DNA of 64,000 nucleotides from assembly GCF_038002605.1 (NCBI RefSeq), contig NZ_JBBOCT010000001.1, positions 3,658,001 to 3,722,000 on the forward strand. The letters run 5' to 3'. Under the pieces are notes generated by a model. It saw nothing but the letters and a program-made list of their open reading frames with translations, was not told the origin of the DNA and made no database searches. Source of the DNA: Bacillus sp. FSL K6-3431. Lineage in GTDB: Bacteria > Bacillota > Bacilli > Bacillales > Bacillaceae_C. A program made the position numbers and the translations under genes. Positions 32,948 to 41,197 of this stretch are shown piece after piece (within the stretch, counting starts at the first letter, position 1; each line of letters opens with the position of its first letter).

Positions 32948-33919
32948 CTATTTTTTGGTATTTAAAGGTTTCAAATGTGCTTCAATTTTTTCGCGTTGAT
33001 TTTCCAAGAATGGAGGAAGTGCAAGCGATTCACCTAAATGATCGATATGCTCATCCGTATCAAACCCTGGTCCATCTGTTGCGAGTTCAAAGAGGATTCC
33101 ATTGGGTTCTCTGAAGTAAAGGGACCTAAAATAAAAGCGGTCCACAAATCCTGAATTCGGGAATCTAGCTGCGCGGATATGTTTAATCCATTTGCGTAAC
33201 TCCTCTTCATTTTCGACACGGAATGCGACATGGTGAACACCACCACGGCCTAATCGCTCAGGGGGAAGATCGCTTCGTTCCTCCAGATGAATTTCAGCTC
33301 CACTGCCACCTTCACCTGTTTCATATACAGCGATGTCAGGTTGTCCTTGTATATGTGATGGATACGCACCCTTGAGGCGGAAGCCCATCAATTCTGTTAA
33401 TACATGGGCAGTAGGTTCTGTATCGCGTACAGTAAGTTTCACTGGACCTAATCCGGTAACGCCATGGTTTTGAGGTACTGGGCTATTTTCCCATGGTGTG
33501 CCTGCATCAACACCCACGTTATTTTCGTCGGAAACGAGGATCAGTCTTTGACCTTCAGGATCAGTAAATGCCAATGTTGCGCGGTCTGCACGGTCGGTAA
33601 TATCCTCGTGCTCGACTCCTAGTTCTTCAAAACGTTTTTTCCAGAAAGCAAGTGCTTCATCATTTGCAACCCGGAGTGAGAGAGCAGAGATACTACTCAC
33701 ACCTTGATGATTCTTTGCAGCCCGTGGAATTTCAAAAAATGTTAATTCTGTTCCAGGGCTGCCTTTTTCATCACCGTAAAAAAGATGATAAACAGATGTG
33801 TCATCTTGATTGACCGTTTTTTTCACAAGTCGTAAACCCATTACTTTCGTGTAAAATTCTAAGTTAAGTGTAGCATCAGCTGTCATCGCTGATACATGAT
33901 GAATACCTTTCAATTTCAT
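32948..33919 (-). CDS. mhqO: Ring-cleaving dioxygenase of the glyoxalase/VOC superfamily
   Basis: A 323-residue protein with two VOC (glyoxalase-like) modules: KGIHHVSAMTADATLNLEFY at the start and GPVKLTVRDTEP in the middle, with metal ligands expected in IHHVS, GVHHVAFRV and LFELATDGPGF. It matches Bacillus MhqO, an extradiol-type dioxygenase that opens hydroquinones. I start at ATG 33919 with AAGGAGG 10 bases upstream. A sigma-A promoter and an MhqR-like palindrome lie directly upstream. mhqD follows in the same direction after an interrupted gap. Confidence 0.9.
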   Translation of the reverse strand: MKLKGIHHVSAMTADATLNLEFYTKVMGLRLVKKTVNQDDTSVYHLFYGDEKGSPGTELTFFEIPRAAKNHQGVSSISALSLRVANDEALAFWKKRFEELGVEHEDITDRADRATLAFTDPEGQRLILVSDENNVGVDAGTPWENSPVPQNHGVTGLGPVKLTVRDTEPTAHVLTELMGFRLKGAYPSHIQGQPDIAVYETGEGGSGAEIHLEERSDLPPERLGRGGVHHVAFRVENEEELRKWIKHIRAARFPNSGFVDRFYFRSLYFREPNGILFELATDGPGFDTDEHIDHLGESLALPPFLENQREKIEAHLKPLNTKK

Positions 33920-33966
33920 ATTAAAAACCTCCTTAAAGGTGTTTATTCCCTTAATCAAGAAAAATA

Positions 33967-33984
33967 TATCTTGAATTCGAGATA
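33967..33984. promoter_or_regulatory. MhqR-type operator
   Basis: TATCTTGAATTCGAGATA, an 18-bp palindrome with one mismatch. It resembles the MhqR box of B. subtilis as I recall it (ATCTCGAATTCGAGAT core). It sits immediately downstream of the -10 of the mhqO promoter, so a bound repressor would block initiation. Confidence 0.8.
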
Positions 33985-34013
33985 ATTGTACGATTTTATC
34001 TAATACTTGTCAA
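33985..34013 (-). promoter_or_regulatory. Sigma-A promoter of mhqO
   Basis: On the minus strand TTGACA (34008-34013), a 17-base spacer and TACAAT (33985-33990). Confidence 0.8.
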
Positions 34014-34190
34014 ATGAAAGTAAGTTTTATTTAGTAACCTAAGTAGTTATATCAAACATCAGAGGATGAGTACATAAAAGAGTCGAACAAATTGTGTTGG
34101 ACTCAACAGATTTATCGCAGATTAACGGGCAGTAAAAACAATGAAGAGTAAGTGGGGGGATCAACTGCCCGTAAAGGCCCGATTGGTTCA

Positions 34191-34292
34191 GGCCAACAGG
34201 ATGTTGGTCACTCAGGCGTTGCCGCAGGACGCGGCGACCTTAGCCTGAGTTCCTTAACCATCAGTGGGGAGGAACAAAACCCCCACTGATGG
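34191..34292. repeat. Hairpin module and flanking long hairpin
   Basis: 34191-34248 repeats the module of 32265-32328: CCAAC-AGGAT-GTTGG, then TCAGGC-GTTGCCGC-AGGAC-GCGGCGAC-CTTA-GCCTGA. The outer stem differs (TCAGGC/GCCTGA here, GAAGCC/GGCTTC there) but stays paired. It is followed at 34258-34292 by a perfect 12-bp stem CCATCAGTGGGG / CCCCACTGATGG. No T-run follows on either strand, so it is not a simple terminator. Confidence 0.7.
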
Positions 34293-34302
34293 AAGTTTCA
34301 CT

Positions 34303-35712
34303 TTATATTTTTTTGACGATAAAATTATCTTCAAGCAATAACCAATTTTGTGGGAATGGGTAGCCGAGTACCCAATAGCTGATTCCGTTCAGTCGGTAAT
34401 CTTTTACAAGATTAAATTTTGCCTGAGCACTGCGGGCATCCTCAAACCAGACCTCATGCTTGCGGCCTTGTTCATCGGTATATCGATAAAAAGGGGATTG
34501 TGCCGTTTTATCGTATTGAATGGTGACACCATATTTTACTGCACGTCGAATGGCTTCCTGCATATCGAATGTTTCTGCTTCCATTCCTTTGACATGGGGG
34601 AGGAGCCAGTCACGGGCATATAGCTGGAAGCCCATGAAAATTTTATTCCGTGGAATGACGGTGACGGCATAATCTAGTACGCGTTTCATTTGATTAAGTG
34701 GAGAAATGGCTTGTGGCGGTCCTAAACGATACCCCCATTCATAGGTCATTAAAAATACAAAGTCAACAATTTTTCCGTGAGCAGCGTAGTCAATGGCTTC
34801 ATATAAAAGTCCTTTTTGTTCTGCACTCGTTTTTGGAGCAACTGCAGTTGAAACAAAGTAACCGAGGGGATGAAGTCGGTTCACTGTACGCTGTAAAAAT
34901 GTATTGTACAATTCACGGTCCGTTTGCAAAACATTTTCAAAATCAATATTTAGTCCGCGGTAGCCTTTTTCTTTCATCGTAATCGTAATGTTCGTTAATA
35001 ACTTATCCTGTAGTTGGGTGCTAGAAAGGATTGTATGTGCGAGTGTTGTTCCAGGCTCCTCAGCAGTAAAATTAGTAATCGACATAATTGGGACAATCTG
35101 CATTTCGTGAGCAGCTTGAATAACCTCAGCATCTTTTAAAGAACTAAGTCCACCATCTTCTTTCATCGTATAGACAAAAGGGGAAATATAGGTTAGATGT
35201 TGGCCAACTCCCCGAACTTCATTGGCACCTGTTTCCCCCATGTTCATCACGTATGCATTGACATCCACAAGTCTTTTTGGAAATGGAATGATTAAAACAG
35301 TCCCAACGTAAACCATATTGGGATTCTGGATTTTATTTGCTAGCAATATTTGCCCAACAGTTGTGCCATATATTTGAGCAATTTGCCCCAAGGTTTCCCC
35401 GGCTTGGACAGTATGAAATCTTGGAGGAATGATTAACACCGTATCAATTTTTAACATGGAAGGGTTGGCGAGTTGGTTTATTTGGATAATGGATTGTACG
35501 GATACACCATACCTTTGAGCGATATGCCAAAGCGTCTCCCCTTGGCGAACAGTGTGTTGTTGTGAAGCTATAGGGATTACAAGTGACTGTCCAATTAGTA
35601 ATCGGTCTGGATTAGGTAATTCATTGGCTGAGGCGATTTGTGAGATACTACTACCATAACGATTTGCAATACTCCATAAAGTATCCCCGCTACTAACCGT
35701 ATAAATGATCAT
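34303..35712 (-). CDS. LysM-GH18 spore peptidoglycan hydrolase (SleL/YaaH-like)
   Basis: A 469-residue protein. Three LysM domains (about residues 2-45, 50-94 and 97-140; each begins with YTVSSGDTLW-, HTVRQGETLW- or HTVQAGETLG-type text) bind peptidoglycan. The rest is a GH18 domain with GLNIDFENV near residue 255 (catalytic E), MTYEWG and a WVLGYPFP end. This matches SleL/YaaH, an N-acetylglucosaminidase that acts on spore cortex at germination. There is no signal peptide, as is usual for these coat-deposited proteins. ATG 35712 follows AGAGGTGGT; the GTG at 35721 overlaps that site. Confidence 0.9.
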   Translation of the reverse strand: MIIYTVSSGDTLWSIANRYGSSISQIASANELPNPDRLLIGQSLVIPIASQQHTVRQGETLWHIAQRYGVSVQSIIQINQLANPSMLKIDTVLIIPPRFHTVQAGETLGQIAQIYGTTVGQILLANKIQNPNMVYVGTVLIIPFPKRLVDVNAYVMNMGETGANEVRGVGQHLTYISPFVYTMKEDGGLSSLKDAEVIQAAHEMQIVPIMSITNFTAEEPGTTLAHTILSSTQLQDKLLTNITITMKEKGYRGLNIDFENVLQTDRELYNTFLQRTVNRLHPLGYFVSTAVAPKTSAEQKGLLYEAIDYAAHGKIVDFVFLMTYEWGYRLGPPQAISPLNQMKRVLDYAVTVIPRNKIFMGFQLYARDWLLPHVKGMEAETFDMQEAIRRAVKYGVTIQYDKTAQSPFYRYTDEQGRKHEVWFEDARSAQAKFNLVKDYRLNGISYWVLGYPFPQNWLLLEDNFIVKKI

Positions 35713-35782
35713 TTTTACCACCTCTGATTCTAGTCATATGCCTAATATATGCAGGGAAGTGCAGTGCAAGACTAAAAAAGAA

Positions 35783-35809
35783 GGTCAGACCCTGTGACAA
35801 GGACTGACC
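35783..35809 (-). terminator. Terminator of the pxpBCA operon
   Basis: GGTCAG and CTGACC form the stem; on the minus strand TTCTTTTTTAG follows. Confidence 0.75.
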
Positions 35810-35811
35810 AT

Positions 35812-36567
35812 TTATTTTACTTGTATGGTAATTTTTTCAGTAGTGAAGGTTTCGTGGATTTTCCTAGCGAAGTGCAGCGCATCTGCGCCATCTCCATGGA
35901 TACATATTGTATCAGCTTGTACGGCAATATCTGTACCGTCAGTAGAAGTGACCCGCTGCTCTTTCACCATTTTTATTGCTTGTGAAATAGCATGGTCGAC
36001 ATTGGTAATCAAAGCATCGGATTGCGATCTCGAGGTAAGGGTACCGTCCCGTTGATATGTTCGATCTACAAACACTTCATTAGCCGTCCTCAGCCCAAGC
36101 TTTTTTCCAGATTGGATTAATTCACTGCCTGCTAGTCCATATACAATTATTTCTGGATTTAGATGGTATATAGCTTCCGCAATTGCATCTGCAAGAAAAT
36201 GGTCGGTTACAGCCATATTATATAATGCGCCATGCGGTTTTAAATGATGAAGCTTGCCGCCGCTAGCGGTCACAAAAGCATTTAATGCACCTGTTTGATA
36301 TAAAATAAGTTCATAGGCCTCCCGCGGAGTAATTGCCATCTTTCTTCTCCCAAATCCTTGTAAATCAGGCAATCCCGGATGGGCGCCAATACTTACTTTG
36401 TTTTTAAGAGCCAGTTGAACTGTCTTGTTCATCGTAGCAGGGTCACCAGCATGGAAGCCACATGCAATATTAGCAGAAGAAATATAGCCAAGTATTTTTT
36501 CATCTTGGCCAAGCTCATATTGCCCGAAGCTTTCACCCATGTCACAATTCAAGTCGATTTTATACAT
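35812..36567 (-). CDS. pxpA: 5-oxoprolinase subunit A (LamB/YcsF family)
   Basis: A 251-residue YcsF-type protein with the family start IDLNCDMGESFGQYELGQD and NIACGFHAGDP, HPGLPDLQGFGRR and LKPHGALYN. PxpA acts with PxpB and PxpC to hydrolyse 5-oxoproline (pyroglutamate) to glutamate using ATP. It is the third gene of pxpB-pxpC-pxpA; its start overlaps the pxpC stop by 8 bases, with GGAGGG inside pxpC. A GntP-type permease gene lies upstream in the same direction. Confidence 0.93.
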   Translation of the reverse strand: MYKIDLNCDMGESFGQYELGQDEKILGYISSANIACGFHAGDPATMNKTVQLALKNKVSIGAHPGLPDLQGFGRRKMAITPREAYELILYQTGALNAFVTASGGKLHHLKPHGALYNMAVTDHFLADAIAEAIYHLNPEIIVYGLAGSELIQSGKKLGLRTANEVFVDRTYQRDGTLTSRSQSDALITNVDHAISQAIKMVKEQRVTSTDGTDIAVQADTICIHGDGADALHFARKIHETFTTEKITIQVK

Positions 36568-37525
36568 TAGATCTGTCCCTCCATTTTAGTGTGCAAGCAG
36601 CCCGTAATGTCGCCAATTCTCGATGATAAGTAAGCAATGCTTGCTGTGCTTCTTTTAATGAAATTTCCTCGAAATGCACTTTTTCACCAGGACGCATTTG
36701 ACTTAGCCGGGGAAGATCGCAGCTTATGACCTCTCCGATTTTCGGATATCCTCCCGTTGGTTGACGGTCAGCCATTAAGATAATGGGCTGTCCATTCGGG
36801 GGGATTTGAACCGAACCGAATGCTGTTCCTTCTGTTGTGAGTTCTCTTTTTTCAGCCAAGTAGATAGGAGTTCCATGTAGACGATAACCCATTCTGTCAG
36901 AGGCAGAGCTGATTGTAAAAGGCGATTCGGTAAAAGCTTGCCTAGATTCAGTATTGAACCAATCGTATTGGCGACCTCGCGTAAAGCGAATCGGCTTTGA
37001 ATGGCTTATGTAGTTTTCCAGTTTATAAGATAATCCCCACGAAGTATCTGAAAAAAATGATCTCTTCAAAGGCAAGACGTCGCCAACTTCTAAGCATCGA
37101 CCATGCAAACCACCAATTTCGGCTTTAAAATTAGTACTCTTGCTATTCAACACTTCAAGGATGGTGAGACCGCCCTTTACCGCCAAATAACATCTAGCCC
37201 CTTTTTGGGCAGTACCAAATGTTAATACCTCGCCTTTCTTTATTTGAACAGGCTTTCCATGTCGTATATCCATATTATGAAGCGTAGGGGACATAAAAGC
37301 TCCGAATATGGAGATGACGGCATCTTCTGTGAATTTCAGAGATGGACCGGTAAGCGTCATTTCTAGGACAGCTTCATTTTCATTATTTCCAAGCACTATG
37401 TTCGCCAGCCTTGCTGCGGTGAAATCCATTGCGCCGCCGACTGTAATTCCGAATGCTTGCCATCCATTTCTTCCGAGGTCTTGCACCGAAGTTAGCATAC
37501 CCTTTTTGATTACTTTAATGGCCAT
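36560..37525 (-). CDS. pxpC: 5-oxoprolinase subunit C (biotin-dependent carboxyltransferase-like)
   Basis: A 321-residue AHS2/KipA-like protein: MLTSVQDLGRNGWQAFGI at the start, GGAMDFTAARLAN, YLAVKGG and SSASDRMGYRL later. It pairs with PxpB as the ATP-using part of 5-oxoprolinase. In B. subtilis the homologue KipA was first described with KipI as a sporulation-kinase modulator. The ATG follows GGAGG and lies 2 bases after pxpB. Confidence 0.92.
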   Translation of the reverse strand: MAIKVIKKGMLTSVQDLGRNGWQAFGITVGGAMDFTAARLANIVLGNNENEAVLEMTLTGPSLKFTEDAVISIFGAFMSPTLHNMDIRHGKPVQIKKGEVLTFGTAQKGARCYLAVKGGLTILEVLNSKSTNFKAEIGGLHGRCLEVGDVLPLKRSFFSDTSWGLSYKLENYISHSKPIRFTRGRQYDWFNTESRQAFTESPFTISSASDRMGYRLHGTPIYLAEKRELTTEGTAFGSVQIPPNGQPIILMADRQPTGGYPKIGEVISCDLPRLSQMRPGEKVHFEEISLKEAQQALLTYHRELATLRAACTLKWRDRSNV

Positions 37526-37527
37526 GG

Positions 37528-38217
37528 CTATTCCTCCAAAGCAAAAAATTCTTCTTTATTAATAGATACAAAGCGAACCTGATCGCCAGGTAAAATTAAC
37601 GTTGGAGGGTCCGCATAAACATCAAAAAGTTGTAAGGGGGTTCTACCGATAATTTGCCATCCCCCAGGAGACTCAAGGGGATAAATGCCAGTTTGACCGC
37701 CTGCAATACCGACTGAACCACGAGGTATTTTTAAGCGAGGTACATTTTTGCGGGGTGTAGAAAGGCTTTTATTCATTCCACCTAGGAAAGGGAAACCTGG
37801 TGAAAACCCTAAGAAATAAACATGGTATATATTTGCACAATGGATGTCGATCACTTCTTGGATTGTTTTCTTATTATGCATAGCAACAATCTTGAGATCT
37901 AGGGAAAAGGGCTCTTCATAACAAACAGGAATCTCTACTGTTTTATTATGATTGACGGAATGATGTATTGAGAAAGAAATGTTTTTTACCGCTTTTTTTA
38001 CCGTATCATATGGAAAAGAAGTTCCAACCGCCACCGCATCGTAAAAAATGGTCAGAGTGGTATATGCGGGAACAGCTTCAATAAATCCTGGAAAAGGATG
38101 TGCTTCAAGCGTTAGCCGCCACTTGAGTATGAAGCGATTTTTCTCCAAATTCATCCCTTCGCCAAAATCGACGATCAACCCCTGGTCACCAAGAGGAGAA
38201 AAAGTGATGCTTTCCAT
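37528..38217 (-). CDS. pxpB: 5-oxoprolinase subunit B (KipI-like)
   Basis: A 229-residue AHS1 protein. Typical text: FSPLGDQGLIVDFGE, FLGFSPGFPFLGGM, GSVGIAGGQTGIYPLESPGGW and ILPGDQVRF. It forms the 5-oxoprolinase with PxpC and PxpA. The B. subtilis homologue KipI also inhibits kinase KinA; whether that happens here is unknown, but a PAS kinase gene lies 9 kb away. AAGGAGG lies 8 bases before the ATG. It is the first gene of the three-gene unit. Confidence 0.92.
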   Translation of the reverse strand: MESITFSPLGDQGLIVDFGEGMNLEKNRFILKWRLTLEAHPFPGFIEAVPAYTTLTIFYDAVAVGTSFPYDTVKKAVKNISFSIHHSVNHNKTVEIPVCYEEPFSLDLKIVAMHNKKTIQEVIDIHCANIYHVYFLGFSPGFPFLGGMNKSLSTPRKNVPRLKIPRGSVGIAGGQTGIYPLESPGGWQIIGRTPLQLFDVYADPPTLILPGDQVRFVSINKEEFFALEE

Positions 38218-38317
38218 TGTCTCACCCTCCTTAAGGAATCTAATAATGTAATCGTATCATTTTGTGAAAACTTTTTATACTCAGGAGAAACGTCCAGTTT
38301 AAAAAGCGGAGAAAAAA

Positions 38318-38345
38318 GAGATGCCCCACATCACATGGTCATCTC
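38318..38345 (-). terminator. Terminator of the GntP-type permease gene
   Basis: GAGATG and CATCTC form the stem; on the minus strand TTTTTTCTCC follows. Confidence 0.75.
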
Positions 38346-38369
38346 GTCTTTGCAGAATAGAGCTGAGTC

Positions 38370-39707
38370 CTAAATAAACAAGCTAAGAATCAAAACGATG
38401 GCTAGTCCAACAATAGAATTTGTGAATAAGAGTAGACCCCATGTTTTAAATGTTTCTTTAATGGATAAATTAAAGTATTCTTTAAACAGCCAGAAAGATG
38501 CATCGTTTACATGTGTAATGGTGTTACTACCTGCAGCTGTTGCCAATACCATTAATACAGGATTCACATCGAAAGTATGAATTAGCGGACCAACAATTCC
38601 AGCAGCTGTAATGGCAGATACAACGCCTGTACCAGTGGCAATCCGAATCATAGCTGTAATCAGCCAAGCCATAATTAATGGAGAAATGCTTGTATTTTGC
38701 ATCATTGTTGCGATGTAGTCACCAACACCTGTATCTAAGATGATTTGTTTGAAGGCACCACCAGCACCAACAATAAAGATAATCATTGCAATGCCTTCAA
38801 TTGCGCCTGAGAAAGAGTTCATAATTTCCGGCATTGTGCGTCCGACACGAAGACCAAATACGTAAATGGCTACTATGACAGCTAGAATCATACTAATTTC
38901 AGCGCTTCCAAAAAAGTTAACGATTTGATGACTCATCGTGCCTTCTTCGACAAAAACATTTAAAATAGTAGCAGCGGTAATGGTAATTGCCGGAATTAAT
39001 GGAACGAGTAAACTAACGGCAAAGCCTGGCATTTCTTCCTCTGTAAACTCTTTTGATTTTTTTAATAGAGGTGGTATTGGTCGATCTAAATTTCGTAATA
39101 ATCTAGGTAAGATAATACCGGCACAAATAACAGCAGGGATAGTGACGACAAGCCCTAAGATATAAACCATACCCATATCAGCACCGTATGCTGCAACAAG
39201 TGCAACAGGACCAGGTTGCGGTGGGAAAATACTATGTGCCATGGTAGCGGATGCAACCATTGTAATGCCAAGGCGCAAATAGGGAATTTTGGCTTCGACA
39301 GCAATACTGATCACCAAAGGAGCCAAAATGATAAAGGCAACTTCATAAAAAACAGAAATACCAAAGATGAAACCGACGATCAAGATCGCCCATTCAACAT
39401 TCTTTACACCAAATTTGCTTAATAAGGTTGTTGCTACACGTTGAGCAGCACCAGAATCGACCATTAATTTACCTAAGACAGCCCCTAGACCGATAATGAT
39501 CGCTAAGCTTCCTAGCGTACTGCCAAGCCCTGACTTTATCGAGCTGATGACATCAGTTAATTGCAAGCCATTTAAGATACCCACTAATATTGCGACAATT
39601 AAGAGGGAGAGAACACTGTTAAGCTTCACCTTCATGTTCAAGAAGAGAAGCAAAGCGACTCCAAGTGCTACCCAAATAATTGGCAGTGAATTTGTAATCC
39701 AATCCAT
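38370..39707 (-). CDS. GntP-family organic-acid:H+ symporter
   Basis: A 445-residue membrane protein with 12 or so segments. GntP-type text: VILPLIIGLGAV-like IIIGLGAVLGKLMVDSG at about residue 55-71, HSIFPPQPGPVA with the conserved PP-P-P, and GSNTITHVNDASFW near residue 390. GntP proteins import gluconate and related sugar acids. The ATG at 39707 follows AGGAGG; the earlier ATG at 39740 buries it. It lies upstream of pxpBCA, separated by a terminator, so import of another acid (possibly oxoproline-related) is only a guess. A candidate operator pair lies upstream. Confidence 0.87.
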   Translation of the reverse strand: MDWITNSLPIIWVALGVALLLFLNMKVKLNSVLSLLIVAILVGILNGLQLTDVISSIKSGLGSTLGSLAIIIGLGAVLGKLMVDSGAAQRVATTLLSKFGVKNVEWAILIVGFIFGISVFYEVAFIILAPLVISIAVEAKIPYLRLGITMVASATMAHSIFPPQPGPVALVAAYGADMGMVYILGLVVTIPAVICAGIILPRLLRNLDRPIPPLLKKSKEFTEEEMPGFAVSLLVPLIPAITITAATILNVFVEEGTMSHQIVNFFGSAEISMILAVIVAIYVFGLRVGRTMPEIMNSFSGAIEGIAMIIFIVGAGGAFKQIILDTGVGDYIATMMQNTSISPLIMAWLITAMIRIATGTGVVSAITAAGIVGPLIHTFDVNPVLMVLATAAGSNTITHVNDASFWLFKEYFNLSIKETFKTWGLLLFTNSIVGLAIVLILSLFI

Positions 39708-39768
39708 GTTTAGTTCCTCCTGATGATAGTTTGCATCCATTGAAGCCTTTTCATTTCGATATTAAAAA

Positions 39769-39834
39769 GTTTACTAGCCAATGAAGGCGCTTTTACTAAT
39801 TTGATTGGTAAACAAACTAATTGTTTACTAGCCA
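39769..39834. promoter_or_regulatory. Candidate operator pair upstream of the GntP-type gene
   Basis: GTTTACTAGCCA occurs exactly twice, at 39769-39780 and 39823-39834, 54 bases apart (about five helical turns). The second copy is half of an inverted repeat, GGTAAACA (39807-39814) and TGTTTACT (39822-39829). This is the layout of a GntR-type repressor site, but no regulator gene is adjacent. Confidence 0.45.
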
Positions 39835-39923
39835 TATATTACAAGTATAAAAAATAAAGTCAATCAAAAAAAGGAAAATAAAACTATTGAGAACAGAGGG
39901 AATAATAAATTAATTTGATCTTT

Positions 39924-39953
39924 AAAAAAAGGAGCCCCACTCAGGGCACCTCT
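39924..39953 (-). terminator. Terminator of uppP
   Basis: On the minus strand AGGTGCCC and GGGGCTCCT form the stem, followed by TTTTTTTAAA. Confidence 0.8.
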
Positions 39954-39957
39954 GTGT

Positions 39958-40821
39958 TTACATGACAGAAATATAAACTATTCCTAGTATAACAGCAAGT
40001 ACAATTCGATATATTGCAAAAGGTAATAATTTGATTCGGCTAATCAACGCCAAGAAAAAGCGGATAGATAGCCATGAAAATAAAAAGGCACTGATGAAAC
40101 CAACAGAGAAAAATGGAATAAGGTCAGTCGTTAAAAGATCCATTTTTTTGATTAATGATACAGCACTTGCTCCGAACATAATTGGCACAGCCATAATAAA
40201 AGTAAAGTCTGCAGCAGCGCGGTATTTCAGTCCCATTAATACACCGCCTGAAATCGTTGCACCTGAACGAGAAAATCCTGGCCATAAAGCGATACATTGG
40301 AATAAACCAATTAAGAAGGCTTGCTTATATGTAACTTCATCTAAGGAATCACCTTCATAATGATAATTTTGTTTTTCGGCGCGTTTTGTTTTCCAATCAG
40401 CTAAAATCATGAGGAATGAACCAGCTATTAATGCAACAAGAACCCATTCCACTGTGAAAAGATGTTTATCAATGAAGTCTTCAAATGTGAAACCAAGTAT
40501 TGCTGCTGGCAATAGCCCTACAATAACATGTGTCAATTTTAACCGTGATTCAGATGAAGCAGATTTTTGCGATTTACCAACGTTTAACCCGACTAAGCTC
40601 CAAAGACGTGACCAGAAAACAATCACAACTGCCATGATCGAACCTAGTTGGATGACAACTTTAAAGGTATTAGCAATTTCGGGCGAACCTAAAATGTCTT
40701 TTGATTTTAATAACATATCGTCGACAATAATCATATGTCCTGTTGAAGAAACAGGAGCGAACTCTGTTAATCCTTCTACGACTCCTAAAATTAAAGCGAC
40801 AATTAAATCCCAAATGTTCAT
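39958..40821 (-). CDS. uppP: Undecaprenyl-diphosphate phosphatase
   Basis: A 287-residue membrane enzyme (BacA family) that removes a phosphate from undecaprenyl diphosphate to recycle the lipid carrier of cell-wall synthesis. Both catalytic motifs are present: EGLTEFAPVSSTGH (with E17/E21-type glutamates) near the N-terminus and LWPGFSRSGATISGG with the catalytic Arg near residue 190. Overexpression in bacteria gives bacitracin resistance. Monocistronic. Confidence 0.94.
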   Translation of the reverse strand: MNIWDLIVALILGVVEGLTEFAPVSSTGHMIIVDDMLLKSKDILGSPEIANTFKVVIQLGSIMAVVIVFWSRLWSLVGLNVGKSQKSASSESRLKLTHVIVGLLPAAILGFTFEDFIDKHLFTVEWVLVALIAGSFLMILADWKTKRAEKQNYHYEGDSLDEVTYKQAFLIGLFQCIALWPGFSRSGATISGGVLMGLKYRAAADFTFIMAVPIMFGASAVSLIKKMDLLTTDLIPFFSVGFISAFLFSWLSIRFFLALISRIKLLPFAIYRIVLAVILGIVYISVM

Positions 40822-41162
40822 AATTATAAATTCCCCACTTTCACTTTAAGTTCCTATTTTACATTTATTTATAAGAAAAGAAAAGAGATTGTCCATTCGA
40901 ACTACTTGAAAAACATCCACATAAGTATAGACGTATTCATTTCACTCGGCACTACATTTTGAAGAAAAAATAATTGTATAAGTTGAGCCAATTAGTTTAC
41001 TAAAAAAACAAAATTTCTAAACTGGTACTCTCTCAGTGATGTAGATTTATCGAATTTGAAAAAAAAGTTTTTAGTATTATGAAGATGAGAAATCATATAG
41101 TATAATATATTTTATAATAGTCTATCCAGGAATATTCGGGGTGGACAAATTTAAATCACAGG
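40822..41162. other. Divergent intergenic region
   Basis: No gene. TATAAT at 41101-41106 is the likely -10 for the CNNM/CBS gene, but the -35 is poor. No known riboswitch motif was recognised in the leader. Confidence 0.4.
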
Positions 41163-41197
41163 AGGTGTACACCTTTCTTTGAAAGGTGAACCATTTG
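41163..41197 (+). promoter_or_regulatory. Hairpin that would hide the ribosome site of the CNNM/CBS gene
   Basis: CACCTTTC (41170-41177) and GAAAGGTG (41181-41188) form a perfect 8-bp stem with loop TTT. The right arm is the ribosome site for TTG 41195. An overlapping palindrome AGGTGTACACCT (41163-41174) competes for the left arm, so two exclusive folds are possible. Confidence 0.55.
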
